Shown here: in pieces, positions 53,303 to 62,170 of the stretch
Numbering within the stretch: the first letter of the stretch is position 1
How the letters are laid out: the number at the start of each line of letters is the position of its first letter
Assembly: GCA_947452455.1 (NCBI GenBank)
Contig: CANGBX010000002.1
Span: 186,001 to 250,000 of the forward strand
Source: Beijerinckiaceae bacterium
Lineage (GTDB): Bacteria > Pseudomonadota > Alphaproteobacteria > Rhizobiales > Beijerinckiaceae
Length of the DNA stretch: 64,000 nucleotides
Direction: 5' to 3'
Position numbers and translations under genes: made by a program
The notes under the pieces: model-generated
Databases searched by the model: none
What the model was told of the DNA's origin: nothing
Seen by the model: only the letters and a program-made list of their open reading frames with translations

Positions 53303-54651
53303 TGAACGAGCTCCACTTCGCGATTGGCTTCAATGGGCATGGTTGAAATCGGCAAAGGATCTGTGTCGCGCATATTGGCCCAGGGTGCGGGGCAACCCAA
53401 GCGCGCGGCTACCGAAATGCCGGAGAGCAGGCCATCTTCATGGAAGCCGTGGCCGGTCCATGCGCCTGCGAACCATGTGCGGCGCACACCTTGTATCTCA
53501 TCAAGCCGCTTGCGGGCCGCCAGCGCAGCCGTATCAAATTGCGGATGCTCGTAATTGAACCGCGCGAAAGTCAGTTCGGGCTTGGGCTCGAAGGGCGGGT
53601 TCAATGTCACAAAGAGCGGCTTGCTCTCGTCGATCTTTTGTAGACGGTTCATCCAATATGTCACCGCACAGGCGCGATCATCGACATCGCCTTCGCGCAG
53701 GAAATTCCATGAGGCCCAGGCCGCACGACGTTTGGGCATGAGGGCGAGATCGCGATGTAACCACACATCATTGGGCGCATAGCGACAGGCTGCGAGAATA
53801 GCCTGTTCATTCGCATCCGCATCAGCCAGTGCTTTCAAGGAATCTGGTGCATGCGCTGCCATGACAACATGATCGAAGTTTTCGACGCCGCCCTGCGCAT
53901 CGCGGATCGTCACATGATCTTCATGGCGTGTGATGGCGGTGGCGCCGCAATTGAGGCGCAGCCTGTTGCCGAAGAGCTCAGCCAGTTTGCGCACATATTC
54001 GCGGCTGCCGCCTGAAACCGTGCGCCACCGCGGCCGGTCCCATTGCAAGAGACAATGATTGTCGAAAAATTCAATGAAGCTGGTCGCAGGGAAATTCAGC
54101 ATTTCGCGTGGGCTGGTCGACCAAATGGCAGCTCCCATCGGCACCAGATAATCGCGGCACAGACGCTGCGAAAATCCATGACGATCAAGATAATCTTGCA
54201 ATGTGCCGGGCCCCACAGTCGCAGCGCGCGCATCTTTGATCGCCTGTTTCTGGAAGCGTGGAATTTCAAGCAGCAGTGCAAGGTAGGACGGCGAGAAGAG
54301 ATTGCTGCGCTGGGCAAACAATCCGTTGATCACGCCTTTGCCATCCTGACCGCACCATTCGAATTTGCCGCGATCTGCCGAGACCGAAAAGCTCATATCC
54401 GACAATTGCGTTTTGACGCGCAGATAATCAAACATAGCGGTGAGGTTTGGGTAATTCTTTTCGTTATAGACGATAAATCCCGTATCAACCGCGATTGGCG
54501 TGCCATCGTAATTGATGTCAACCGTGGCAGTATGGCCGCCTGCACGCGCTTCGCGCTCATAGAGAACGACCTCATGACCATAGCTCTCTTGCGACAGGGC
54601 GAGCGCTGCCGCATGTCCGGTAATTCCTGTGCCGACGATGGCAATTTTCAT
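53299..54651 (-). CDS. FAD-dependent amine-oxidase-like oxidoreductase (COG2907 type)
   Basis: The 450-residue flavoprotein starts MKIAIVGTGITGHAAALALS (FAD-binding Rossmann fold), then LYEREARAGGHTATVDI, DTGFIVYNEKNYPNLTAMF, and the C-terminal FAD-contact TWFAGAWTGHGFHEDGLLSG. This is the COG2907 protein that accompanies DUF1365 and cfa in many alphaproteobacteria; oxidation or desaturation of fatty acyl chains is a plausible function (inference). I chose the ATG at 54651, directly after the photolyase stop. It overlaps DUF1365 by 4 bases. Confidence 0.92.
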   Translation of the reverse strand: MKIAIVGTGITGHAAALALSQESYGHEVVLYEREARAGGHTATVDINYDGTPIAVDTGFIVYNEKNYPNLTAMFDYLRVKTQLSDMSFSVSADRGKFEWCGQDGKGVINGLFAQRSNLFSPSYLALLLEIPRFQKQAIKDARAATVGPGTLQDYLDRHGFSQRLCRDYLVPMGAAIWSTSPREMLNFPATSFIEFFDNHCLLQWDRPRWRTVSGGSREYVRKLAELFGNRLRLNCGATAITRHEDHVTIRDAQGGVENFDHVVMAAHAPDSLKALADADANEQAILAACRYAPNDVWLHRDLALMPKRRAAWASWNFLREGDVDDRACAVTYWMNRLQKIDESKPLFVTLNPPFEPKPELTFARFNYEHPQFDTAALAARKRLDEIQGVRRTWFAGAWTGHGFHEDGLLSGISVAARLGCPAPWANMRDTDPLPISTMPIEANREVELVQ

Positions 54652-54652
54652 A

Positions 54653-56125
54653 TCAGGCCATATCTGTTTTTGTTGAAGCCAGCGCCGCCAGCGCGCGGTC
54701 GCGTGCGCGTGCATGATCGACCATCGGCTTGGGATAAGTTTTGCCCAGAGTCACGCCAGCCGCCTTCAAAGCAGCATCAGGCGCGTTCCAAGGTTCGTGA
54801 ATCCAATTGTCCGACAATTTGGCAAGCTCTGGAACCCATTGGCGCACATAGGCCGCTTCGGGATCAAACTTCTGCGCCTGCAAGGTCGGATTGAAAATAC
54901 GGAAGTAAGGCGCTGCATCTGCACCCGAGCCTGCGACCCATTGCCAGCTTGCCGTATTATTGGCAGGGCAGGCATCGCAGAGCGTATCCCAAAACCATTC
55001 TTCGCCGATGCGCCAATCACCCAGGAGATCTTTCACAAGGAAAGAAGCAGCAATCATGCGCACACGATTATGCATTGTGCCAGTGTGCCAGAGTTCGCGC
55101 ATGCCGGCGTCCACGATCGGGTAGCCCGTCTGGCCTCTCTGCCAAGCCCGAACGTCTTTTGCGTCGAGATCGATCCATGGAAAAGCATCGAATTTCGATT
55201 GGAAGTTGCGCGTGCCCAGATCAGGGAAATGATAGAGCAGGTGATAGGCAAATTCACGCCAGCCGATTTCACTCAAAAATTTATCGGCATCACGCGCTGG
55301 CACGTCTCCGCTTGCTTGTGCATGGCGTGTTGCATGCCAGACCTGACGCGGCGAGATTTCACCAAAGCGCAAATGCGGCGAGAGATTGGAAGTTGAGGGC
55401 ACATCGGGACGATCGCGCAGAGTGCCGTAATTTTTGGCGCGCGTTTCAAGAAATGCTGTGAGGCGCTCTTGCGCCCCTTTTTCTCCCGGCTGCCATGTGT
55501 CACGCAAACCGCCGGCCCAATCCGGCTTTTTCGGCAGGAGGCCGAGTTTGTCGAGCGCCACGCGCTTCGGGGCTTTGTCCGGCCAATCTGCACTTTTGAT
55601 TTTGGTGGCGCGCGGCAAGGGGCCATCAGGCTCACCCTTTGCCAGAGCAGCACGCCAGAACGGAGAATAGACTTTGAAAAAGTCTCCGCTCTTGGTTTGC
55701 ACATCCCAAGGCTCGTGCAGAAGCTGGCCGTTAAAGCTCTTCACCACATGTCCGGCATCGCTGAGCGAGGCTTTGATATCGCGGTCGATGGCAATCTCGG
55801 CCTGACCATAGCGGCGCGTCCAACAGACCGCGCCGGCATCTGTTGACTTGGCTAGGGCCGTGATGAGGGGCAGGGCCGCACCTTGCAAGATGTCGAGCCG
55901 GGCGCCTGCTTTTTCGAGGGCGGCGGAGAGAGCGGCGAGCGAGTGATGCAGCCACCAGCGCGAGGCGCCTCCCAGAGCCCTGAGGCCCGGGCTCACTTCA
56001 TCATGAATATAGATACAGATAAGGGGGCTTGCGCTGTCGCGTGCAGCTTGAAGGGCCGGGTGGTCGGAAAGGCGCAGATCGTCACGAAACCAGACGATGG
56101 CAGGTCGGGAAGTGACTGGCGGCAT
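54653..56125 (-). CDS. phrB: Class I CPD photolyase
   Basis: DNA photolyase uses blue light to repair cyclobutane pyrimidine dimers. The 490-residue protein has an N-terminal antenna domain (IVWFRDDLRLSDHPAL, CWTRRY) and the FAD/DNA domain with TSNLSPHLRFGEISPRQVW, FLSEIGWREFAYHLL, the WQRGQTGYPIVDAGMRELW repair site, HNRVRMIAASFLVKDLLGDWR and ASWQWVAGSGADAAPYFRIFNP. I chose the ATG at 56125 (MPPVTSRPAIVW), since the predicted transcription start (about 56150) lies downstream of the other ATG at 56155. Operon leader for the five leftward genes. Confidence 0.95.
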   Translation of the reverse strand: MPPVTSRPAIVWFRDDLRLSDHPALQAARDSASPLICIYIHDEVSPGLRALGGASRWWLHHSLAALSAALEKAGARLDILQGAALPLITALAKSTDAGAVCWTRRYGQAEIAIDRDIKASLSDAGHVVKSFNGQLLHEPWDVQTKSGDFFKVYSPFWRAALAKGEPDGPLPRATKIKSADWPDKAPKRVALDKLGLLPKKPDWAGGLRDTWQPGEKGAQERLTAFLETRAKNYGTLRDRPDVPSTSNLSPHLRFGEISPRQVWHATRHAQASGDVPARDADKFLSEIGWREFAYHLLYHFPDLGTRNFQSKFDAFPWIDLDAKDVRAWQRGQTGYPIVDAGMRELWHTGTMHNRVRMIAASFLVKDLLGDWRIGEEWFWDTLCDACPANNTASWQWVAGSGADAAPYFRIFNPTLQAQKFDPEAAYVRQWVPELAKLSDNWIHEPWNAPDAALKAAGVTLGKTYPKPMVDHARARDRALAALASTKTDMA

Positions 56126-56156
56126 TCTGGAACTTTTGTCCTCGGTCGGCCACAAA

Positions 56157-56184
56157 GCTACGTTCAGGTAGCGTCAATGGATCG
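56157..56184 (-). promoter_or_regulatory. Candidate extracytoplasmic-function sigma promoter of the photolyase operon
   Basis: On the minus strand CGATCC (56184-56179), 16 bases, CGTAGC (56162-56157). This matches the chrR-like promoter (TGATCC-N16-CGTAAT) in spacing and in all but one base of the -35, and places the start about 25 bases before the photolyase ATG. Confidence 0.6.
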
Positions 56185-56302
56185 GATCGGCTCATTGATC
56201 GGCTTTCGGGCGGCCGGGGTCAAGCTGGGCTGGTTCACAAGACCATGAATGGGGGCAAAACCCGCCTTCTTCAGTGTCTAGACGATCCATAAAGGGAGAT
56301 TT

Positions 56303-56376
56303 TGGAGGCCTCGCCCGGAATCGAACCGGGGTGCAAGGATTTGCAGTCCTCTGCGTAGCCACTCCGCCACGAGGCC
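56303..56376 (-). tRNA. tRNA-Cys (GCA)
   Basis: The acceptor stem GGCCTCG pairs with CGAGGCC; the anticodon loop CTGCAAA gives GCA; the T arm is CCGGGTTCGA-like (CCCCGGTTCGATTCCGGG). The discriminator T is followed by an encoded CCA. 74 bases. Confidence 0.97.
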
Positions 56377-56566
56377 TCTGATCAGCCCGCAGGGAGTGCT
56401 GCGGGCCCGCGCGTCTTAGCAAGGGTGGGCCAGAGGGGCAAGGACGTAAGCCGTCAGCCCCCTTAAATTTACTGTGTCGACAGGTAAAGTCAGGTGGCCC
56501 CCGCTTTTAAGCTTTGCAAAGCGGGGTTCGCTTGCTATAGGCCACACCGTCGCGACGCGGCATCGG

Positions 56567-56642
56567 TCCCCGATAGCTCAGTTGGTAGAGCAGACGACTG
56601 TTAATCGTCTGGTCGCAGGTTCGAGTCCTGCTCGGGGAGCCA
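56567..56642 (+). tRNA. tRNA-Asn (GTT)
   Basis: The acceptor stem TCCCCGA pairs with TCGGGGA, with discriminator G and encoded CCA. D arm GCTCAGTTGGTAGAGC, anticodon loop CTGTTAA (anticodon GTT), T arm CAGGTTCGAGTCCTG. 76 bases. Confidence 0.98.
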
Positions 56643-56694
56643 CTTTCTTCTTCATCATTTGGCCGAGATTGCGCTGTGATCCATGCGCTTTCCC

Positions 56695-58719
56695 TTAGGC
56701 TGCCTGGTTTTCTTGCGGCTCTACATCTTCGTGCACGTTTTCGAGCGGCGCTTTAAACTTCCACACCACACCTTCGCTCTCGAACCGATAGTCCACGTCG
56801 CCGAACAATGAGCGCGCGGTCATATCTGCGATGACAATATGGCCAAAGCCACGATGACGGGGCGGGGAGACGGGCGGCCCCCCATGTTCACGCCATTCCA
56901 TATGGAAGATCGGATTGTCCTCAACATTTTGCGTGTCCCATGTGACGAGAATTCGCCCATCGGGAGAGGACAGCGCGCCATATTTCACCGCATTGGTCAT
57001 GAGTTCATAGAGCCCCATGCCAATGGCTTGTGCGGCGCGCGGCGATAATTTGATCTGCGGCCCTGCGGCAACGATCTGCCCGCCCGAGAGATCGTGGAAC
57101 TGGCTGAATTGCGAATGCACAAGATCGGCCAGAGAAGCGCCGATCCAATTGCTTTCCACCAGAACGTCATGGGCCGAGGCCAGAGCTGTCAGACGGCTGT
57201 TGAAGCGATCCTTGAAATCGTCGAGATCTTTTCCCGTGCGCGCCAATTGGCCGGCGATTGAGCGTATGACGGTCAGAAGATTTTTCGTGCGATGGTTTAA
57301 TTCGCGCATCACAAAAATCTGCTGCGCCTCGCGCTCGCGCCGCTCGGTCAAATCCAGCACGAAACAGGTCCATGTGAAAGGATTTGTCTCATAAAGCGTG
57401 GCGCCGATCAGAACCGGGACGGTGCGCCCGTCCTCGATCCAGATTTCTGTTTCCATGGGCGGGCAAGTGCCGCGTTTGCGCAAGGACGTGGTCACGCGCC
57501 GATCTTTGACCAGAGCAATGCCGTCTTTGCCAATCCAGTTAAATCCCTGTTTGCGAAATTCCGAGCGGGTGAGGCCAACAAGTTCAAGGAAGGCATCGTT
57601 GGCCTCGACGATATTCTCTTCCGTACAGGTGATCACGCCAAAGACATTGGCTTCCATCAGGCGTTTCATGCGCAGATTGGCCTTGGAGGCGGCGGCATGT
57701 TCGCTGGCTTCAACCGCCAATCGCGCATAGGCGCGTTGTTCGCTTTGCGTTGAGGTCGCCGTTCGCCAAATGAGAATGCACATAAAGGCAATGCTTGAAA
57801 AGCAGAGCAGTGCATAGGGCAGAACGCGCCAGACCCAAACTGACACAAGGTCGGAAAGCGAACGACGCAGCACCAGATAAACCGGATAATCCCCCACGCG
57901 CCGAACAATATAGGCGCTGGAAGGTTTGAGCCGCGCACCCGTCACACGCAATGTCGCATTTTGACCATTGGCATTTTTGAGAATGCGGGCGGGCTCCTCT
58001 TGCTCTTCCTTTGTTTCGACCCCCGGATGTGTGCGCGCGAGCACAGAACCATCTTCGCGCACCAATGCAATCAGGTCGCCGGCGTCACGGCGCAGCGGAT
58101 CGTAAAAGCTTTCAAAAAAGTTCGTTTCAAAGGTCGAGAGAATGAGGCTCTCGGCCTGATCCCGCAATAGAATGCGTCGGCTTAAGAAGAATTGGCTCGC
58201 ACCCTGCTCATCAGCGTTCGAGGCTTTGCTTACTGCAATGCGGCGGTTTTGATCGCGCAGGGCTGCGAGCATGACCGGGTCCGATAATGGCTTGGTGTCG
58301 ATTGATGCGGCTTGGCTCGACAAGACCACTTGCGAAGGCATTTGCACCATGGCGAGCCCCGCAACGGCGGGTGAGGAGCGACGCAAAGCGCTAACGAAAG
58401 CGCTCAGATCCTCGCGCTGGGTCCGCAATGCGGCACGGTCCAGCCCAGAAACGCGCTGGTCAAGCGCTGTGATCATGGCTTCATGCGTCTCAAAGCTGCG
58501 AACAGCATGTTCATGCAAGAGAGAAGAGACACGCTCCATCGTGACCATGGCTTCTTCATCGGTTGTCATCCAAGCGCTGCCCGCGCCGATCACGAAAAAG
58601 CCGAGGGGAAGAAAAATGGCGCAAATGACAAGGACAATAAAGCGCGTGTGGCGCGGGGGAGGCACAACCGCGTCATTCAAAGAATGATCTGAAAAAACCT
58701 GAGCCGTCTGATCGGCCAC
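56695..58719 (-). CDS. Membrane-bound PAS sensor histidine kinase, HWE family
   Basis: The 674-residue kinase has a membrane helix at about residues 27-50, a periplasmic sensor domain (about 55-300), a second helix near 305-325, a PAS domain (about 350-465, with ENIVEANDAFLELVGLTRSEF) and an HWE kinase core. The phosphoryl histidine is in MRELNHRTKNLLTVIRSIAGQLART, the N box is GLYELMTNAVKYGALS, and the WxE segment is MEWREHGGPPV. HWE kinases are abundant in Hyphomicrobiales and often feed the general stress response. No response regulator is adjacent, so its partner is unlinked. It is convergent with tRNA-Asn. Confidence 0.92.
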   Translation of the reverse strand: MADQTAQVFSDHSLNDAVVPPPRHTRFIVLVICAIFLPLGFFVIGAGSAWMTTDEEAMVTMERVSSLLHEHAVRSFETHEAMITALDQRVSGLDRAALRTQREDLSAFVSALRRSSPAVAGLAMVQMPSQVVLSSQAASIDTKPLSDPVMLAALRDQNRRIAVSKASNADEQGASQFFLSRRILLRDQAESLILSTFETNFFESFYDPLRRDAGDLIALVREDGSVLARTHPGVETKEEQEEPARILKNANGQNATLRVTGARLKPSSAYIVRRVGDYPVYLVLRRSLSDLVSVWVWRVLPYALLCFSSIAFMCILIWRTATSTQSEQRAYARLAVEASEHAAASKANLRMKRLMEANVFGVITCTEENIVEANDAFLELVGLTRSEFRKQGFNWIGKDGIALVKDRRVTTSLRKRGTCPPMETEIWIEDGRTVPVLIGATLYETNPFTWTCFVLDLTERREREAQQIFVMRELNHRTKNLLTVIRSIAGQLARTGKDLDDFKDRFNSRLTALASAHDVLVESNWIGASLADLVHSQFSQFHDLSGGQIVAAGPQIKLSPRAAQAIGMGLYELMTNAVKYGALSSPDGRILVTWDTQNVEDNPIFHMEWREHGGPPVSPPRHRGFGHIVIADMTARSLFGDVDYRFESEGVVWKFKAPLENVHEDVEPQENQAA

Positions 58720-58872
58720 GTGAAAGAATCCCCTATGCGCTTAAAAACAACGCGCATCAAAAACTATGTCTCTTGTTGTAAAAGTTCCGTCAAGCCAAGG
58801 CTCTACAATAAGGTTAGCGAATGTTCGCTCTTGAGCCGTCAGTTTTGGAATAGCTATAGAAAATATTTTTAT

Positions 58873-59718
58873 TCATGTTTTGAAATCAGACGCTTGAATT
58901 AGCTTGTAGCGCTCACCTACGAGGTCACACCCGTATTTTCGTTCTAACCGGCGGATTGTGAAATGACCGGTCGCTAAAGATTGGAAATGATGAATGAAAG
59001 CATAATTGATCGCGGCGCCGCCGACGGCGCCCAACAGTGGCACAGCTTGCGCCATGGCTTTCTGCGTGACGGCCACGCCAAAGCGCGCGGCGATCTGGTT
59101 CAGCAAGCGCAAGATTACGGGGGCGGATTGGCTCGCAGCCGTGCTTGTGGCCACATATTGTGCAGCTTCAGAAATGCTGCGCGCCAACAAAGCGCGTGTG
59201 GCAAAATAGGACGAGGAGAGAAAGTCATCGTCCTTGGCGTGCGATCCCAGAGCAAAGACTTCAATACAAGCCATTGCTACATCAGGGTGCGACAGGTCTT
59301 CACCATGAGCACGTGCGATATCGGCAATCGAGCGCAGTAAAATCACGGTCGAGATGGGCAATTCGAGGGGAAGACTCACCATGCCAAAAGCCCCGCCTGC
59401 CGCACCAGACGTCACAGCCAAAGCTTGATGCAGGCGTGGAGAGGGTGCTTGCGTTCCAAGCTGCATGCTTTTGAGCGAGGCTTTCATGGCTGCTGACAAA
59501 GCGTGTCCTGTCGCCTTGCGCGCCATATCGCGAAGCCGTTCCGGCAGGATGAGGCTTGCGTCATCAAGTCTGCGTCCAATCACACCTGACAGTCTTGCCG
59601 TCAGCGGCATGATCTCCAAACGCCGCCAGGCATCGCGCAAGTCACGCAGATCTTCGGCCGACAAAGTCTCCCGGCTTGTCGGTAAGTCATGCGCAACAGG
59701 CAAGGGGAGATTCACCAT
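58873..59718 (-). CDS. EcsC family protein
   Basis: The 281-residue protein matches EcsC: TSGAAGGAFGMVSLPLELPISTVILLRSIADIARAHGEDL followed by FALGSHAKDDDFLSSSYFATRALL in separate motifs and a C-terminal AVTQKAMAQAVPLLGAVGGAAINYAFIHHF. Hydrophobic stretches suggest membrane association. EcsC in Bacillus lies with an ABC transporter; bacterial roles are unclear. I chose the start at 59718 (MVNLPLPVAHD). The AT-rich gap to the kinase (58720-58872) holds no convincing gene. Confidence 0.85.
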   Translation of the reverse strand: MVNLPLPVAHDLPTSRETLSAEDLRDLRDAWRRLEIMPLTARLSGVIGRRLDDASLILPERLRDMARKATGHALSAAMKASLKSMQLGTQAPSPRLHQALAVTSGAAGGAFGMVSLPLELPISTVILLRSIADIARAHGEDLSHPDVAMACIEVFALGSHAKDDDFLSSSYFATRALLARSISEAAQYVATSTAASQSAPVILRLLNQIAARFGVAVTQKAMAQAVPLLGAVGGAAINYAFIHHFQSLATGHFTIRRLERKYGCDLVGERYKLIQASDFKT

Positions 59719-59996
59719 TGAACCTTTCTTTTGGAATTGCAGCCCGACGCGAGGGCCGATTTTAACTTTAAGGATCAACCTTCTCGTTGCGTAAGTCTTT
59801 CTGACCTTACGTCAACTTATGCGTGTTTTTTGTTTCAGAACAGAAAGGTTTTACAACTCAAGATTGCTTTACCTCCAAGGCTACCCCGATTGCGGTTGCG
59901 CTCAGCGTAAATGGATATTGCGCAATTTGGGAGAAGTGTTTCAGCCGCTCTCAAAGTCGTTCCTCCATGATGCGCCCTTGCCAAAAGGGTCGCGTC

Positions 59997-60617
59997 ATGT
60001 GTTGCGTTTTGTTAAGACATTTCATTGTGTTGAGTCTTGCTTGCTTGGGCTTTGCTATGAGCAGCGACAGTTCACAGGCGCAATCGCGCAGCCTCTATCT
60101 CGATTTGGGTCAGACGACATACACGCCCACCGGATGGGCAGAATTCTGTGTGCGCTATAAAGGGGATTGCGAGCAACCCCGTGATCGCGCGCTGGAGATT
60201 GTGTCGAGTGACGCCAATGTGGCACTTATTTATCGCGTGAATAAGCAGGTGAACGAGGCAATCAAGCCTTTGCCGGATATGGATCATTGGCGAGAGATCG
60301 ACCGGTGGGATTATGCCGAAGACGGGTCAGGCGACTGCGAAGATTATGCCTTGGTGAAGCGCAAGCTTTTGCTAGCTGCTGGCTTGCCGCAAGGCGCTCT
60401 GCTGATGACGGTTGTGCGCGACAAGAATTTGGATGGTCATGCCGTTCTCACGGTTCGCACTGACAGGGGTGATCTCGTGCTCGACAATATGTCGGACCAG
60501 CTGCATCTCTGGTTTCGCACCCCCTACCGCTTTGTCAAAATACAATCGCAGCAGGATCCCAATACTTGGGTCACGATTGGCGCCGGGACTACGCGGCCGC
60601 AAATTGTCTCGCGCTAA
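59997..60617 (+). CDS. Bacterial transglutaminase-like cysteine peptidase (BTLCP), secreted
   Basis: The 206-residue protein has a signal peptide (MCCVLLRHFIVLSLACLGFA) and the BTLCP/DUF920 domain. The catalytic triad is visible: Cys114 in GSGDCEDYAL, His148 in LDGHAVLTV and Asp163 in VLDNMSDQ. In other bacteria such proteins (LapG group) cleave surface adhesins in the periplasm; no LapD-like partner is nearby, and many Hyphomicrobiales carry several BTLCPs of unknown target. I chose the ATG at 59997 because AAAGGG lies upstream and the signal peptide starts there; the frame is open to 59823. Confidence 0.88.
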   Translation: MCCVLLRHFIVLSLACLGFAMSSDSSQAQSRSLYLDLGQTTYTPTGWAEFCVRYKGDCEQPRDRALEIVSSDANVALIYRVNKQVNEAIKPLPDMDHWREIDRWDYAEDGSGDCEDYALVKRKLLLAAGLPQGALLMTVVRDKNLDGHAVLTVRTDRGDLVLDNMSDQLHLWFRTPYRFVKIQSQQDPNTWVTIGAGTTRPQIVSR

Positions 60618-60693
60618 CGCTTCGTAAGTCGATCTTGCTTGTGTCTCATGGGCCAGCTTTGATGGATGCCTTATTTTTAAGAAAGGCATTTCC

Positions 60694-61167
60694 ATGTTCA
60701 AAGGGCTGATTGTTTCCGGGGTTTTCGTGCTGCTCATTGCGCAGCCCAGTCTGGCGCAAGATGCGGCGATGAAAATCTGTGGCGAGAAATGGCAGGCCGC
60801 CAAAGCATCGGGCTCAACCAACGGGGCAACATGGCCTAAGTTTTTGGCCGACTGCCGTTCAAGCCTGCCTGCGGCGCCTGCAAGTGCGCCCGCAGTGGCG
60901 CCCGCAAGCGCACCTGCGCCGGCCGGAAAACCAAACTCGAAGCCCGCCATTGATCTGCCGGCTTCCGCCAAAGTGGCAGGGGCACCGATCTTCCCTCCGG
61001 CGGTCTCTGCCAAATTTGCCGAATTACGCCCCGCTCAAGCAAGGCAGAAAACCTGTAGCGAACAATACCAAGCCAATAAGACCACGGGAGGCAACGCCGG
61101 GCTCAATTGGCTGGAAAAGGGCGGCGGCTATTGGAGCCAGTGCAATAAGAAGCTGAAGGGTGTGTAA
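60694..61167 (+). CDS. Small secreted protein with two Cys-Trp repeat modules
   Basis: The 157-residue product has a signal peptide (ending SLAQ), then a module Cys29-GEKWQAAKASG...WPKFLADC54, a Pro/Ala linker (about 60-105), and a second module Cys121-SEQYQANKTTG...WLEKGGGYWSQC150. Each pair of cysteines about 26-30 residues apart likely forms a disulfide. I do not recognise a characterised family, although this CxxxWxAxK..W..FxxxC module is common in alphaproteobacterial periplasmic proteins. It lies 76 bases downstream of the peptidase on the same strand. Confidence 0.8.
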   Translation: MFKGLIVSGVFVLLIAQPSLAQDAAMKICGEKWQAAKASGSTNGATWPKFLADCRSSLPAAPASAPAVAPASAPAPAGKPNSKPAIDLPASAKVAGAPIFPPAVSAKFAELRPAQARQKTCSEQYQANKTTGGNAGLNWLEKGGGYWSQCNKKLKGV

Positions 61168-61299
61168 GAGGCCCCAAACCTCCGGCTTGAGGGCCCTCAC
61201 ATCATGGACAGCGCCCGCTGCTCTCGCCTATAAGCTGCCCATCAACTAGTCCGGAGGGAGCGCGGGTCGCGCTGCTTTCTGTTTCTTGCCGGAGCGCCC

Positions 61300-61977
61300 A
61301 TGACCGTCGCCGTCTTGTCCGATTTCGCCACGCAGCGCCAGACCATGGTGGATTGCCAGATCCGCACATTCGATGTGACGGATCAGAATGTGATTGCGCG
61401 CTTCACTGAAGTTCCACGTGAGCATTATGTGCCAGAGTCATTGAAGTCACTTGCTTATTCTGATGCAGCACTTGAGCTTCGTGCGGATGGTGGCACGCGC
61501 TCCATGCTCGCACCCCTCGTCTTGGCGCGTATGATCCAGGGGGCGGGTGTTACCGCCTCTGATCGCGTGCTCGATGTGGCAGGTGGTGCGGGCTATACGG
61601 CCGCTCTTATTGCTGGCCTCGCCAAAGAAGTGGTGGCGCTTGAATCCCTTTCGTCCCTGTCGTCGCAGGCGGCTTCCAATCTGGCTTCTGCTGGCGTGAC
61701 CAATGCCAAGGCAGTGGCTGGGGCGCTGGATGGGGCCTCTGTTTCTGGCCCGTTCGATCTTATTTTCGTCAATGGTGCGGTCGAGGATGGCGTGGAGCCG
61801 CTTCTGGCTAAACTTGCGCCGGGTGGTCGTTTGATCGCTCTCCGCAAAGTCGCCGGGCAGACCGGAAAAGTGACGCGCTTCGAGAAGATCGCTGGCGAAA
61901 CCAGCCATCGCATCCTTTTTGATGCATCTGCGCCTGTTTTGGATGCCTTTGCTGGCAAGGCAATATTTGCCTTCTGA
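61300..61977 (+). CDS. pcm: Protein-L-isoaspartate O-methyltransferase family protein
   Basis: The 225-residue SAM-dependent methyltransferase matches the Pcm family: RQTMVDCQIRTFDVTDQNVIARF, VPREHYVPES, the SAM motif VLDVAGGAGYTAALIAGL, and IALRKVAGQTGKV. Classical Pcm repairs isoaspartyl residues. This shorter alphaproteobacterial version lacks the usual VLEIGTGSGYQ wording and may have another protein target; it is always found just upstream of tolC in this group. The ATG at 61300 starts MTVAVLSDFATQR. Confidence 0.85.
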   Translation: MTVAVLSDFATQRQTMVDCQIRTFDVTDQNVIARFTEVPREHYVPESLKSLAYSDAALELRADGGTRSMLAPLVLARMIQGAGVTASDRVLDVAGGAGYTAALIAGLAKEVVALESLSSLSSQAASNLASAGVTNAKAVAGALDGASVSGPFDLIFVNGAVEDGVEPLLAKLAPGGRLIALRKVAGQTGKVTRFEKIAGETSHRILFDASAPVLDAFAGKAIFAF

Positions 61978-62170
61978 AATTCATGGAAGTAACTTTTAGT
62001 GTAACATTTTTGCGCCATATAGAAATGTATATGGCTTTTTCATTCATTTTGTCTCAACACATGGTCTCCATGGGTTAGAATAGCTTTTAGGCGGGTCTGA
62101 TGCCGTTATGGCTTCCGTAACCACTATGGTTAACATTCTGCCAATGTATTGGATTGATTCGAGGATTCAA

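Noticed and set aside
58720-58902. 60-codon frame between the HWE kinase and EcsC genes
   Set aside because: AT-rich, no ribosome-binding site and it runs into the EcsC stop; looks like chance.
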